Part shown: piece by piece, positions 19,735 to 29,520 of the stretch
How positions within the stretch are numbered: position 1 is the stretch's first letter
Layout: each line of letters opens with the position of its first letter
NCBI RefSeq assembly: GCF_023145695.1
Contig: NZ_JAJHVV010000001.1
Span: 496,001-560,000 of the forward strand
Reading direction: 5' to 3'
Length of the DNA: 64,000 nt
Origin: Vibrio amylolyticus
GTDB lineage: Bacteria; Pseudomonadota; Gammaproteobacteria; Enterobacterales; Vibrionaceae
The notes under the pieces: generated by a model
Told to the model about the DNA's origin: nothing
Seen by the model: only the letters and a program-made list of their open reading frames with translations
Database searches by the model: none
Translations under genes and position numbers: made by a program

Positions 19735-22407
19735 TTACTTCTTTTTAGCTGGTTTTTGGTCAGCTTTTTTCTTGATTACTGTCGTGCCTTCGAAAGTTTC
19801 ACCTTCAACGTATGCAGTACCGAAGTATGCCGTTGTTAGAACTTCTTTTAGCTCAGTAATTAGAGGGTAACGTGGGTTTGCACCAGTACACTGGTCATCA
19901 AACGCTTCTACCGCTAACTCATCAAGTTTAGCGATGAAGTCAGCCTCGTTAACACCCGCTTCTTTAATAGATAGAGGGATGTCTAGGTCTTTCTTAAGCT
20001 CTTCTAACCAAGTTAGTAGACGCTCAATCTTCTGTGCAGTGCGGTCACCAGCTTGGCTTAGGCCTAGGTGGTCAGCAACTTCTGCGTAACGACGACGTGC
20101 TTGTGGGCGGTCGTACTGAGAGAAAGCAGTCTGCTTCGTTGGGTTATCGTTCGCGTTGTAGCGTACAACGTTAGAGATAAGTAGTGCGTTAGCTAGACCG
20201 TGTGGTAGGTGGAACTCAGCACCAATTTTGTGAGCCATAGAGTGACACACACCTAGGAAAGCATTCGCAAACGCTACACCAGCAATTGTTGCCGCGTTGT
20301 GTACTTTCTCACGAGCGATTGGGTCAGCGGCACCATTTTTGTAGCTTGATGGTAGGTACTCTTTAAGCATCTTAAGAGCTTGTAGAGCTTGACCGTCTGA
20401 GTACTCGTTCGCTAGAACAGATACGTAAGCTTCAAGAGCGTGAGTTACTGCATCGTAACCACCGAACGCTGTTAGAGACTTAGGCATGTTCATTACTAGG
20501 TTAGCATCAACGATAGCCATGTTTGGCGTGATTTCGTAGTCAGCTAGTGGGTACTTAGCACCAGTCTTATCGTCAGTTACAACAGCAAATGGCGTCACTT
20601 CAGAACCTGTACCTGAAGTAGTAGTAATACATACTAGCTCAGCTTTCTGGCCCATCTTAGGGAACTTGTAGATACGTTTACGGATATCCATAAAGCGCAT
20701 TGCTAGCTCTTCGAAGTGCGTTTCTGGGTGCTCGTACATAACCCACATGATCTTAGCTGCATCCATTGGAGAACCGCCACCTAGAGCTAGGATAACGTCA
20801 GGTTGGAAGCTCTTCATTGCTTCTGCACCTTTCTCTACTACAGATAGCGTTGGATCCGCTTCTACGTCGAAGAATACTTGAACTTCGATGCCTTGCGCTT
20901 TAAGAAGACGAACAACATCATCAGCGTAACCGTTGTTGAATAGGAAACGGTCAGTAACTAGGAATGCGCGTTTCTTACCTTCTAGGTCGCCAAGAGCGAT
21001 TGGAAGGCTACCACGACGGAAGTAAATAGACTTAGGTAGTTTGTGCCACAACATGTTTTCAGCTCGCTTCGCTACAGTTTTCTTGTTGATAAGGTGCTTA
21101 GGACCTACGTTCTCAGAGATAGAGTTACCACCCCAAGAACCACAACCAAGAGTTAGAGACGGTGCTACGTTAAAGTTGTAAAGGTCACCGATACCACCGT
21201 GAGTAGATGGGATGTTTACAAGAATACGTGCTGTTTTTAGTTTGTCACCAAAGTAACGGATACGGTCAGTGTTTGTATCTTGGTTCGTGTAAAGACCAGA
21301 TGTGTGTCCGATACCACCAATTTCAACCATAGTTACTGCTTGAGCAACAGCGTCTTCGAAATCGTCAGCACGGAATAGGCCTAGCGTTGGAGACAGTTTT
21401 TCGTGAGCGAACTCGTCGTCAACGCTTACTTTACCAAGACCTTCACCAACAAGAACTTTCGTGTCAGCAGGCACTTTAACACCCGCCATTTCAGCGATTG
21501 CAGGAGCAGGCTGACCAACGATTTTCGCGTTTAAGTTGCCATCAATAAGAAGTACTTTACGTACTTTATCTGCTTCAGTTTTGTTTAATACGTATGCTTT
21601 GTGAGAAGCAAAACGCTCTTTCACTTCGTCATATACTTCGTCAACAACGATTGCTGCTTGCTCAGAAGCACAAACAACGCCGTTATCGAATGTCTTAGAC
21701 ATAAGGATAGAAGCTACTGCACGTTTAATGTCAGCCGTTTCGTCAATGACGATTGGCACGTTACCAGCACCAACACCGATAGCCGGCTTACCTGAAGAGT
21801 ATGCTGCTTTAACCATGCCTGGACCACCAGTTGCAAGGATAAGTGCGATACCGTCGTGCTTCATAAGCGCGTTTGAAAGCTCAACTGAAGGTTGGTCAAT
21901 CCAACCAATGATATCTTTTGGAGCACCCGCTGCTACCGCTGCATCCAAAACAAGTTTAGCTGCGTCGTTTGTAGAATTTTTAGCACGAGGGTGTGGCGAG
22001 AAGATGATGCCGTTACGTGTTTTAAGAGAAATTAGAGACTTGAAGATTGCTGTTGACGTTGGGTTAGTCGTTGGAACGATACCACAGATAATACCGATAG
22101 GCTCAGCAATTGTCATTGTACCTAAGCTGTCATCTTCTTCTAAGATGCCACACGTTTTTTCGTCTTTGTATTTGTTGTAAATGAACTCTGAAGCAAAGTG
22201 GTTTTTGATTACCTTATCTTCAACGATACCCATTCCAGACTCTTCTACCGCTTGTTGCGCTAGAGGGATACGAGCGTGGTTAGCTGCTAGAGAGGCTGCG
22301 CGGAAGATTGCGTCTACTTTTTCTTGAGAAAAAGTTGAGAACTCTTCTTGAGCTGCTTTTACGCGAGCTACTAGAGCATCTAGTTCAGCTAAGTTAGTTA
22401 CAGGCAT
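19735..22407 (-). CDS. adhE: bifunctional acetaldehyde-CoA / alcohol dehydrogenase
   Basis: Reduces acetyl-CoA to acetaldehyde and then ethanol with two NADH, regenerating NAD in fermentation; forms spirosome filaments in E. coli. The N-terminal aldehyde dehydrogenase (residues 1-440) shows the nucleophilic cysteine in FDNGVVCASEQA near 246. The C-terminal iron-dependent alcohol dehydrogenase (about 450-870) shows GGGSPMDAAK and the iron histidines in AFLGVCHSMAHKIGAEFHLPHG. The 890 residues match the family, with a lysine-rich tail. It is transcribed away from ychE across a 628-base control region. Confidence 0.97.
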   Translation of the reverse strand: MPVTNLAELDALVARVKAAQEEFSTFSQEKVDAIFRAASLAANHARIPLAQQAVEESGMGIVEDKVIKNHFASEFIYNKYKDEKTCGILEEDDSLGTMTIAEPIGIICGIVPTTNPTSTAIFKSLISLKTRNGIIFSPHPRAKNSTNDAAKLVLDAAVAAGAPKDIIGWIDQPSVELSNALMKHDGIALILATGGPGMVKAAYSSGKPAIGVGAGNVPIVIDETADIKRAVASILMSKTFDNGVVCASEQAAIVVDEVYDEVKERFASHKAYVLNKTEADKVRKVLLIDGNLNAKIVGQPAPAIAEMAGVKVPADTKVLVGEGLGKVSVDDEFAHEKLSPTLGLFRADDFEDAVAQAVTMVEIGGIGHTSGLYTNQDTNTDRIRYFGDKLKTARILVNIPSTHGGIGDLYNFNVAPSLTLGCGSWGGNSISENVGPKHLINKKTVAKRAENMLWHKLPKSIYFRRGSLPIALGDLEGKKRAFLVTDRFLFNNGYADDVVRLLKAQGIEVQVFFDVEADPTLSVVEKGAEAMKSFQPDVILALGGGSPMDAAKIMWVMYEHPETHFEELAMRFMDIRKRIYKFPKMGQKAELVCITTTSGTGSEVTPFAVVTDDKTGAKYPLADYEITPNMAIVDANLVMNMPKSLTAFGGYDAVTHALEAYVSVLANEYSDGQALQALKMLKEYLPSSYKNGAADPIAREKVHNAATIAGVAFANAFLGVCHSMAHKIGAEFHLPHGLANALLISNVVRYNANDNPTKQTAFSQYDRPQARRRYAEVADHLGLSQAGDRTAQKIERLLTWLEELKKDLDIPLSIKEAGVNEADFIAKLDELAVEAFDDQCTGANPRYPLITELKEVLTTAYFGTAYVEGETFEGTTVIKKKADQKPAKKK

Positions 22408-23035
22408 AGTGGATCTCCTAAAATAAATAAATATTAAAAACTTTTTATTAAGATTGCGTTGGCGCCTTCTTCAAAACTACTGTCAAGGTCTCTACCTGAC
22501 ACACATACTTAGTAAATTGCTTTCAGGACTGAGTATAATATTTCACACCACGAAAGAAATTGACGCAGATCAGTTCTCAAAAGGCAATTACCTACAAAGT
22601 AGTGCTACAAACGCCACCGCTCACCTAAGAGCATGATAATAATAAAGAAAAACAGAATCACTGCATGCTTAAAAATCAAACAAACAGATAAATAAAAATA
22701 AATAACTTTCAAAAATCTGTAAAAAAGTTTCATTTCCCTACAAAAAAGCACACATAAAGAAGCTTTTTTCGTGCTACGAGCATATACTTTTTTGAGACAA
22801 ATGTGACATTAATGATAGAAAAAATTGTCATAAATGTGGGATTAAACTCATTTATTTTCGACGAAATTTAACTTTCACCTGTCAACGAAGCGCTATAAAT
22901 CAGATTAGTTTTATTACAAAGAACTGGTCAAAAAAAATCATACTTTTCTCTTCATTTTCACTCGTACCCACAATCGTTTTACCATAGAATCGCGGCAAAA
23001 TTATTCACCCTTTATCTTGTTGTTGAGTTATCGCT
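22408..23035. promoter_or_regulatory. adhE / ychE divergent control region
   Basis: A 628-base AT-rich gap without a convincing gene; a 60-codon plus-strand frame at 22454 has no ribosome site and a nondescript product. It must hold the adhE promoter and leader and the ychE promoter. E. coli adhE also has a long regulated upstream region. I see a FNR-like site at 22560-22573 and no clear Rex site. TTTTATC followed by TTGTTG near 23010 may be the ychE leader. Confidence 0.45.
22560..22573. promoter_or_regulatory. candidate FNR/CRP-family site upstream of adhE
   Basis: TTGACGCAGATCAG matches the FNR consensus TTGATNNNNATCAA at eight of ten informative positions. Anaerobic control of adhE makes it plausible, but the site is about 150 bases upstream of the start codon and short enough to occur by chance. 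Confidence 0.3.
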
Positions 23036-23674
23036 ATGACGTCATTTGAAATCGCCATATTTTTGCAGTTTTTCTTAGGATTGGTTGCTGCTGTTAATCC
23101 AATTGGGATCATGCCAATTTTTGTCTCTTTAACCGGTCACATGACGGTGGAAGAAAAGAACAAAACCGCGAGGACCGCAAATATAGCTGTCGCTATGATT
23201 CTGATTATCTCTCTGCTTGCAGGGCAAGTATTGCTCGATATGTTCAGTATTTCACTTGATTCATTCCGTGTTGCTGGCGGTCTGCTGCTACTTAGCATTG
23301 CCTTCTCTATGATGAGCGGTAAGCTTGGGGAAGATAAGCAAAATAAACAAGAGAAGTCAGAATACGTCACTAAAGAACAAATTGGTGTCGTTCCTTTGGC
23401 TATGCCCTTAATGGCCGGCCCAGGTGCGATCAGCTCAACCATTGTTTATGGCGCGCGCTACCCAAGCGCACTCGACACCGTCGGAATCATTGTGACGGTC
23501 GCTCTATTTTGCTTTTGTTCATGGCTACTGTTTCGTTCGGCTCCCTTAATTGTCCGTTTTCTTGGTCAAACTGGAATCAACGTAATCACCCGTATTATGG
23601 GATTGATCCTTGGTGCACTAGGCATAGAGTTTATTGCAAATGGTTTGCGAAACCTTTTCCCAGGGCTCGCTTAG
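23036..23674 (+). CDS. ychE: MarC-family integral membrane protein (YchE)
   Basis: A 212-residue protein of six predicted membrane segments from the MarC/UPF0056 family. Despite the name it is not established as a drug-resistance factor, and its function is unknown. The family motifs NPIGIMPIFVSLTG near the N-terminus and PLAMPLMAGPGAIS after the central charged loop (GEDKQNKQEKSEY) are present. In E. coli ychE is likewise the divergent neighbour of adhE, which supports orthology. Confidence 0.9.
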   Translation: MTSFEIAIFLQFFLGLVAAVNPIGIMPIFVSLTGHMTVEEKNKTARTANIAVAMILIISLLAGQVLLDMFSISLDSFRVAGGLLLLSIAFSMMSGKLGEDKQNKQEKSEYVTKEQIGVVPLAMPLMAGPGAISSTIVYGARYPSALDTVGIIVTVALFCFCSWLLFRSAPLIVRFLGQTGINVITRIMGLILGALGIEFIANGLRNLFPGLA

Positions 23675-23726
23675 TTCTATTGCTAGTCACTAACAATAGA
23701 AAGTGGCTATTGCTTGGGTCTGCGTA

Positions 23727-23755
23727 AATAAGCTCGGTGTTATACCGAGCTTATT
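23727..23755. terminator. bidirectional terminator between ychE and phoX
   Basis: AATAAGCTCGG / CCGAGCTTATT stem with a seven-base loop, followed by TTATTATT. It lies between two convergent genes. Confidence 0.75.
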
Positions 23756-23783
23756 TATTATTACGTGGTCGCAATAGGTTTAT

Positions 23784-25682
23784 CTATGCACCGATGATTC
23801 CACCATCTTTACGAGTAATCACTACAACCGTCGATCTTGGTATACTTGAACCTCCGTCAGGATAATGAGATGGAGCCAGAGATTCACCGGGGTGCTGAAC
23901 CCCAACAAACATGGTTTTGCTATCAGGTGTGAAAGCTAGCCCCGTGATTTCACATGCAATGGGCCCGGTTAAGAATCTGCGAATTTCACCCGTGGCAGGG
24001 TCACTGCACAACATTTGATTGTTACCCATTCCTGAAAAATCTCCTTTATTTGAATACTTACCATCGGTCTGAATCCAAAGACGACCTGCTTTATCAAAGC
24101 CAATACCATCGGGACTGTTGAACATGTTATCTTTATTAATATTAGCCGTACCCGCCATAAGGCCCGTTTCATGTACCTCAGGATTCCCCGCTAATACGTA
24201 GATATCCCATTCAAAAGATGGGCTAGTATGATTTCCTTTACTAGGTCTCCAACGAACGATATGGCCATACGGGTTTTTCTCTCTTGGGTTAATGGGATTA
24301 ACTGGCTGCGAGTCTTTTACTCCTCGATATTTATTATTGGTGAGGGTACAGAACACAGATTTATTATCAGGATGAACAGCCACCCATTCTGGGCGATCCA
24401 TTGTCGTTGCCCCTACTTGTGTTGCTGCAAGACGAGCAAATACCATCACGGATGCTTCATCTGGGAAACCATTTTCAGGGGTCAGTCCATTCTTACCCCA
24501 AGTAAGCTCTAGCCACTTACCTTGACCATTGAGTTCACCTTCTGTGCCTTCAAACTTAGCAACATATAATGTCCCCTCTTCCAAAAGGTCACGATTAGAA
24601 TCTGATCCTTTTACAAATTTGTTCTTAGAGACAAATTTATAAAGGTGCTCCCCTCGCTCATCGTCCCCGAGATAAACAACAATGTGACCATCATCGTTCA
24701 CCATCAGTGCGGCATTTTCATGTTTAAATCGACCGAGCGCACTGCGTTTTTTGGGTGTTGAGTTTGGATTCATCGGATCAATTTCAACGACCCAGCCATG
24801 ACGGTGCGCTTCATTTGGCTCTTTACTAATATCAAAGCGTTTATCATGCTTATACCAGTCATAATCCCAGTCTTCATCTTTCAAACCATAGCGAGCATAA
24901 GAGTCAGCTAGCTTTCCTCCAGCCGTATTAGCAAAATACCCATTAAAATTCTCCTCACAAGTCAGGTAAGTCCCCCATGGTGTTTCGCCATTTGCACAAT
25001 TATTAAATGTACCCAGAATCCGTTTACCTAATGGATCCGCTTCTGTCTGAAGTAAATTGTGGCCAGCTGCTACCCCTGTCATTTCCATTTCAGTGTAAGC
25101 CGTTATTCGGCGGTTTAGACGGCCATCTACATTTACCTCCCATTTTCCAGAGGTGTTTTTTAGTTCAATCACTGAGACGCCATGTGCCGCTTGGGCTTTA
25201 CGCACATCGTCAGCAGAAATAGATTTTCCTTGATGGGCATACAAATATTCATTATTCGTGTATTCATTATTGACGACCAATACAGCACGAGTACTAGAGA
25301 GTGGGAAAAAAGTCATGCCATCATTATTGTCGCCAAACTGCATCTCTTGGGCTTTTGAGTCATTTTCTTGATTAAAAGCGGGCGCCCCTTTGATAACGGC
25401 ATCACCCCAAGATATTAACGCTTCCGCTTGATACCCATCCGGAACTTCAATCGTGTCTGCCACTGAAATAGGAATCGCCCCAAATCCTAATAAACTCGAT
25501 GGCGTAGCATTTGTTTTCGCTATTGCTTGGCTCACTGGGCTAGCAGCAAAAAATCCAACAGTGCCTGCTGCTCCTGTCGTCCTAAGAAATTGACGACGCG
25601 ACATTGCCGCCTCAATGAATTTATTGAATTCAGGTTCTTGCTCAAGTGGGCGCTGATCGTGGTTATGGTCGAAATGCTTCAC
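23784..25682 (-). CDS. phoX: PhoX-type alkaline phosphatase, Tat-exported
   Basis: Calcium- and iron-dependent phosphatase that frees phosphate from organic esters in the periplasm or outside the cell, common in marine bacteria. The start is GTG at 25682 with an AAGGA site nine bases upstream. Residues 29-34 are a Tat motif (SRRQFL) followed by a hydrophobic stretch. The conserved blocks FNNCANGETPWGTYLTCEENF, VNDDGHIVVYLGDDERGEH, FNSPDGIGFDKAGRLWIQTD and FVGVQHPGE are typical. Length 632. Three direct repeats resembling a Pho box lie upstream. An uncharacterised DUF839 hydrolase is the alternative name for the same family. Confidence 0.88.
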   Translation of the reverse strand: MKHFDHNHDQRPLEQEPEFNKFIEAAMSRRQFLRTTGAAGTVGFFAASPVSQAIAKTNATPSSLLGFGAIPISVADTIEVPDGYQAEALISWGDAVIKGAPAFNQENDSKAQEMQFGDNNDGMTFFPLSSTRAVLVVNNEYTNNEYLYAHQGKSISADDVRKAQAAHGVSVIELKNTSGKWEVNVDGRLNRRITAYTEMEMTGVAAGHNLLQTEADPLGKRILGTFNNCANGETPWGTYLTCEENFNGYFANTAGGKLADSYARYGLKDEDWDYDWYKHDKRFDISKEPNEAHRHGWVVEIDPMNPNSTPKKRSALGRFKHENAALMVNDDGHIVVYLGDDERGEHLYKFVSKNKFVKGSDSNRDLLEEGTLYVAKFEGTEGELNGQGKWLELTWGKNGLTPENGFPDEASVMVFARLAATQVGATTMDRPEWVAVHPDNKSVFCTLTNNKYRGVKDSQPVNPINPREKNPYGHIVRWRPSKGNHTSPSFEWDIYVLAGNPEVHETGLMAGTANINKDNMFNSPDGIGFDKAGRLWIQTDGKYSNKGDFSGMGNNQMLCSDPATGEIRRFLTGPIACEITGLAFTPDSKTMFVGVQHPGESLAPSHYPDGGSSIPRSTVVVITRKDGGIIGA

Positions 25683-25758
25683 AATGACTTCCTTTATATT
25701 TATGAATTAGTCTCTATATCTAGCAATGATATTTCGACGTTAATCGTGAAGATGAAGA

Positions 25759-25787
25759 GTTACAACTTGGTTGCAAAATCTTGACAT
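25759..25787 (-). promoter_or_regulatory. candidate Pho box (PhoB binding site) for phoX
   Basis: On the minus strand three seven-base direct repeats, ATGTCAA, TTGCAAC and TTGTAAC, are spaced by four bases each, giving the 11-base period of PhoB sites (consensus CTGTCAT). The last repeat ends about 76 bases before the phoX GTG. Control by phosphate starvation is the expected pattern for PhoX. Confidence 0.55.
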
Positions 25788-25936
25788 TAATATGTAGTTT
25801 TAATGTCTAAGATTATCGATATGATATAAAAATCTCAGATATTCGATAGCCAATGAATCTAGGCTGCCATTGGTAATGGTTGGCGTACCTCTCTAATCTG
25901 CTATTATTAAGCGTCAATACCAAGGGTTGTAATTTC

Positions 25937-26782
25937 ATGCCACGACACTCTCTAAAGCATCATTTGTACGTTATCATTTTTGGAGCCCACACCCCTGCGG
26001 GTCGAGCTTTTGACATTGGCTTGATCATCGCCATTATCGCTTCTCTAATTGTACTTATTTTGCATTCCATACCTGCTCTGAATGATAAGTGGGCTGATGT
26101 ATTCTTCTATCTCGAACTCAGTTTTACTGTTTTATTCACCATTGAGTATTTATTAAGGCTCTATTGTTCGCCAAAACCAAAGGCTTATGCGACCAGCTTT
26201 TATGGCATGGTAGATTTGCTGGCAATATTGCCTACCTATCTCGCGCTTTTCTTCCCTGCCGCTACCTATATTGGCGTAATTAGAATGCTTAGGGTGATGC
26301 GTATTTTTCGCATACTCAAGTTGGTGCGGTACCTGCAAGATTCAAATATCCTCCTTCGTTCATTACTCATGGCAAAAAGAAAGATTTTTATCTTTTTTAG
26401 CACGGTTGGAATTTTGGTTATTATCTTGGGATCGTTAATCTACGTTATTGAAGGGCCTGACAATGGGTTTACTTCCGTTCCACAGAGCATTTATTGGGCA
26501 ATTGTTACTATTACGACGGTAGGGTATGGCGACCTCGTGCCACAAACATCGGTAGGTAAAGCGGTGGCTTCAATTACCATGTTACTCGGTTATTCCATAT
26601 TGGCGGTTCCCACCGGTATTATCACTGCTGAGCTAAACCAAGAAATGAATTCACATAAAACACTGGTTAAGTGTCCGAACTGTATGAAGACCGGTCATGA
26701 AAGTGATGCCATACATTGTAAGTTCTGTGGTAGCGAATTAGCTGAACCAGACGAACGCGTTGTACCTGTAGAAAATGGGTAA
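25937..26782 (+). CDS. voltage-gated potassium channel with C-terminal zinc ribbon
   Basis: Six-membrane-segment potassium channel of 281 residues. S1 to S3 fill residues 25-110. S4 is the arginine ladder RMLRVMRIFRILKLVRYL. The pore carries the selectivity filter TTVGYGD near residue 197, and S6 follows. After S6 a CPNC...CKFCG zinc ribbon replaces the RCK domain of E. coli Kch. Whether it gates on voltage or acts in potassium leak or stress is not known. I chose the start at 25937, with AAGGGTTG upstream; an ATG at 25880 is open but adds a segment with no family counterpart. Confidence 0.88.
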   Translation: MPRHSLKHHLYVIIFGAHTPAGRAFDIGLIIAIIASLIVLILHSIPALNDKWADVFFYLELSFTVLFTIEYLLRLYCSPKPKAYATSFYGMVDLLAILPTYLALFFPAATYIGVIRMLRVMRIFRILKLVRYLQDSNILLRSLLMAKRKIFIFFSTVGILVIILGSLIYVIEGPDNGFTSVPQSIYWAIVTITTVGYGDLVPQTSVGKAVASITMLLGYSILAVPTGIITAELNQEMNSHKTLVKCPNCMKTGHESDAIHCKFCGSELAEPDERVVPVENG

Positions 26783-26809
26783 CGATTAGGAAGGTAAACA
26801 ATAGACATT

Positions 26810-26836
26810 AAAAAAGCGCCATACTCGGCGCTTTTT
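26810..26836. terminator. bidirectional terminator between the potassium channel and asd
   Basis: AAAAAGCGCC / GGCGCTTTTT stem with a six-base loop between convergent genes. Confidence 0.85.
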
Positions 26837-26876
26837 ATCCCCGATATAAACCACATCGGGATTGAACAGTCGTCAA

Positions 26877-27992
26877 CTATGACTTTTCTGCGAGTATGAT
26901 ACGCAATGTTCTACGTAAAGGTTCAGCTGCACCCCAAAGTAATTGGTCGCCCACAGTAAATGCATTGAGGAAATCATTACCCATAGACATCTTACGTAGA
27001 CGGCCCACAGGAACTGACATTGTTCCTGTCACTTTCGCAGGAGTGAGTTCTTGCGCTGTGATATCCCGGTCATTAGGAACCACTTTAACCCAATCATTGT
27101 GAGTCGCGATGATCTCTTCGATTTCGTCCATCGGAACGTCTTGCTTAAGCTTGATCGTTAGAGCTTGAGCGTGGCAACGCATTGCACCAATACGAACACA
27201 AGTACCATCAATGGGAATTGGCTGCCCATCTAGGCCAAGAATCTTGTTCGCTTCAACGCCCGCTTTCCACTCTTCTTTGCTTTGACCGTTTTCACGCTTA
27301 ACATCGATCCAAGGGATCAGAGAGCCCGCTAGAGGAGCACCAAATTGATCGGTTGGGAAAGAGTCTGAGCGAATTGTCTCTGCGACTTTCTTGTCGATAT
27401 CAAGGATCGAACTAGCAGGGTTTGCAAGCTCTGAACTTACCGAGTCGTTAATCACGCCCATTTGTGAAATAAGTTCACGCATGTTCTTAGCACCCGCACC
27501 TGATGCGGCTTGGTAAGTCATGGCGCTCATCCACTCGACCATACCCTTCTCGTAAAGACCACCTAACGCCATAAGCATCAAGCTCACCGTACAGTTACCA
27601 CCAACGAAGGTGTTGGTGCCGCCGTGAATGCCTTGTTGGATTTGAGCCAAGTTAACAGGATCAAGAGTTATAATTGAATCAGCATCCATACGTAGAGTAG
27701 ATGCCGCATCAATCCAGTAGCCTTTCCAACCTGCTTGACGCAGCGCTGGGTAAACTTTCTCAGTATAGCTACCACCTTGACAAGTAATGACTGCATCTAA
27801 TTGCTTTAAGCTTTCAAGATCAAATGCATCTTGCAGCATGCCAGCATCTTTACCTAGATTAGGAGCCGGAATACCTACTTGAGACGTGCTGTAAAATACT
27901 GGCTCGATTAGGTCGAAGTCTTTCTCTTCAACCATGCGTTGCATCAATACAGAACCAACCATGCCACGCCAACCAACTAAACCAACTCTCAT
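26877..27992 (-). CDS. asd: aspartate-semialdehyde dehydrogenase
   Basis: Reduces aspartyl phosphate to aspartate semialdehyde with NADPH, the branch to lysine, diaminopimelate, threonine and methionine. The NADP loop [17 protein letters not shown] is at the N-terminus, the catalytic cysteine in [11 protein letters not shown] near residue 135, and the catalytic histidine in [13 protein letters not shown] chose the start at 27992 (MRVGLVG) with GGAGAG upstream; the frame is open to 28064 but those residues are not part of the family. Length 371 is close to E. coli Asd (367). The 245-base gap upstream shows no riboswitch I could recognise. Confidence 0.96.
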   Translation of the reverse strand: MRVGLVGWRGMVGSVLMQRMVEEKDFDLIEPVFYSTSQVGIPAPNLGKDAGMLQDAFDLESLKQLDAVITCQGGSYTEKVYPALRQAGWKGYWIDAASTLRMDADSIITLDPVNLAQIQQGIHGGTNTFVGGNCTVSLMLMALGGLYEKGMVEWMSAMTYQAASGAGAKNMRELISQMGVINDSVSSELANPASSILDIDKKVAETIRSDSFPTDQFGAPLAGSLIPWIDVKRENGQSKEEWKAGVEANKILGLDGQPIPIDGTCVRIGAMRCHAQALTIKLKQDVPMDEIEEIIATHNDWVKVVPNDRDITAQELTPAKVTGTMSVPVGRLRKMSMGNDFLNAFTVGDQLLWGAAEPLRRTLRIILAEKS

Positions 27993-28204
27993 CACAAACT
28001 CTCCATGTACTTTAAATAGGGTATACCTCCATCTATAAGTTTTTAAGCCAAAGATCTCAAGCAATAATTGCTAAAAGTTACAATTTAACGACGGAAATGG
28101 GTAAAAACTGCTTTAGAAGGCTAGAAGTCCAACCACAGGTCGGTTTTTTAGATTGAGACTCTAGTAACAGAGAAGAAAAAGCGTATTCATAAAAACAATA
28201 ATTT

Positions 28205-28231
28205 AAAAAAGCGCCACATTGTGACGCTTTG
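28205..28231 (-). terminator. terminator of the lipoprotein gene
   Basis: On the minus strand AAAGCGTCAC AAT GTGGCGCTTT is followed by six T, just past the stop at 28238. Confidence 0.8.
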
Positions 28232-28237
28232 TTATTA

Positions 28238-29416
28238 TCAGGCTTTCGTACTAGCCCTTTTTCCGAGGTAGTAACCTAATCCTAATGGGGCAAAGAAGAT
28301 GGTTAGAATGAATAAAACGAAATACAGAAGTACACTTTTGATTAATTCAATCAGTTTCTCAATCGCCAAAGTCACGATGTCTTGGGACATCTGATCAATA
28401 TCTTGAGTAAACCTCTCTCGTTCATTCGAGACAATTACAGCAATCGCTTTTCTTTCTCTTTCAATCATACTGATCAGTTCAATACGCTCTTTTTCTACCA
28501 TTTTTTCAAGCGCCTGTCGCTCGATACTTAATTGACTTAATTTGTCATTCGTTTTGGTATCAATATCATCAACCAAAGGCTGCAACTCTATCGCCATCTG
28601 CTCGGCAAGGTTACGCATATACTCAGGGTTATTTTCGACAAAATCTTGGAATGATTGAGAGCTTTCTTGAATGCTTTGCAATGTGGCCGTTAACTCAGCA
28701 CCACTTAAACTGCTGTTTAGTGCCAATAATTGAGCTTTCCACGTCATTACTTTCGGCGTTTGCTCTGAAACTAAGCTCAATTTATCAGACACATCACCGA
28801 GTGCCTCTGGCATCGTACCTAAAGTAGCGACTGCCTCATCACCGTTAATATCATTGGATTCTAACCATTTACGATAAGCTGGCGTTCGAGTAAAAGAGAT
28901 ATCAGAAAATGGGTTTTCTTGAGCAAACTGAACAACAAACGCCTGAGTCGATTGGAAAGCACTGCCTTTTAATACACCTTTCGCCAATTGATCCATTTCC
29001 ATTGAAAGCTGTTTGGATGCCATAAGCGCATCGTCTTGAGCAAATAATGCTTGCCCTGCTCCACTTTCAAAAAATTTTGTCATCTGGTAACTAAACACCC
29101 AGGTATCAATCAACCCTGCCATCGGGGCGACTTGATACGCTGCGCCCTGTAATCCTTCAGAAGCGTTAATCTTCCACAGTAATAAATGAGATTGGTTGAA
29201 TGTGTCGTCTTCAGAATAACTTAAGGCCATCATATCGGCCGTTTGTTCCACTTGAGCAAAAAACTGCTGAGCGAATTCTCGCGTCATCAAACGCATATTC
29301 AGCTCTTGTTTTGTTAAGGGCGTCGTTTGGCTGTCTATTTTCACCTCTAACAATGAGCACCCACTTAAAGTAAACACGCAAAACAGAGCCACCCATCTAA
29401 TCCAGTAATTAGTCAT
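28238..29416 (-). CDS. coiled-coil lipoprotein with C-terminal membrane segment, function unknown
   Basis: A 392-residue envelope protein I do not recognise. From the start at 29416 it has a lipoprotein signal with lipobox FTLSGC, making Cys20 the acylated residue. A helical central region follows, then a long charged coiled coil (about residues 265-350, rich in ERE and IERER patterns), and a hydrophobic segment near the end (LLYFVLFILTIFF) with a basic tail. A lipid anchor at one end and a membrane helix at the other is unusual; it could span the periplasm. It lies 104 bases downstream of the HPt gene in the same orientation, so the two may work together. A start at 29452 would disrupt the signal peptide. 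Confidence 0.75.
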   Translation of the reverse strand: MTNYWIRWVALFCVFTLSGCSLLEVKIDSQTTPLTKQELNMRLMTREFAQQFFAQVEQTADMMALSYSEDDTFNQSHLLLWKINASEGLQGAAYQVAPMAGLIDTWVFSYQMTKFFESGAGQALFAQDDALMASKQLSMEMDQLAKGVLKGSAFQSTQAFVVQFAQENPFSDISFTRTPAYRKWLESNDINGDEAVATLGTMPEALGDVSDKLSLVSEQTPKVMTWKAQLLALNSSLSGAELTATLQSIQESSQSFQDFVENNPEYMRNLAEQMAIELQPLVDDIDTKTNDKLSQLSIERQALEKMVEKERIELISMIERERKAIAVIVSNERERFTQDIDQMSQDIVTLAIEKLIELIKSVLLYFVLFILTIFFAPLGLGYYLGKRASTKA

Positions 29417-29520
29417 TATAGAAATCTCACAGTACAACCTAAAATCGGTCAAGATTATGAAATCAATAAGTCAGAGAACTATCAGAACTCAAAAATAAAT
29501 GTGATGTGTCTTCCATACCC

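Noticed and set aside
22454..22636. 60-codon frame in the adhE/ychE gap
   Set aside because: Nothing but an open stretch in AT-rich control DNA; no ribosome site or family.
27993..28204. Lysine riboswitch upstream of asd
   Set aside because: No conserved riboswitch core could be recognised by eye and the gap is short.
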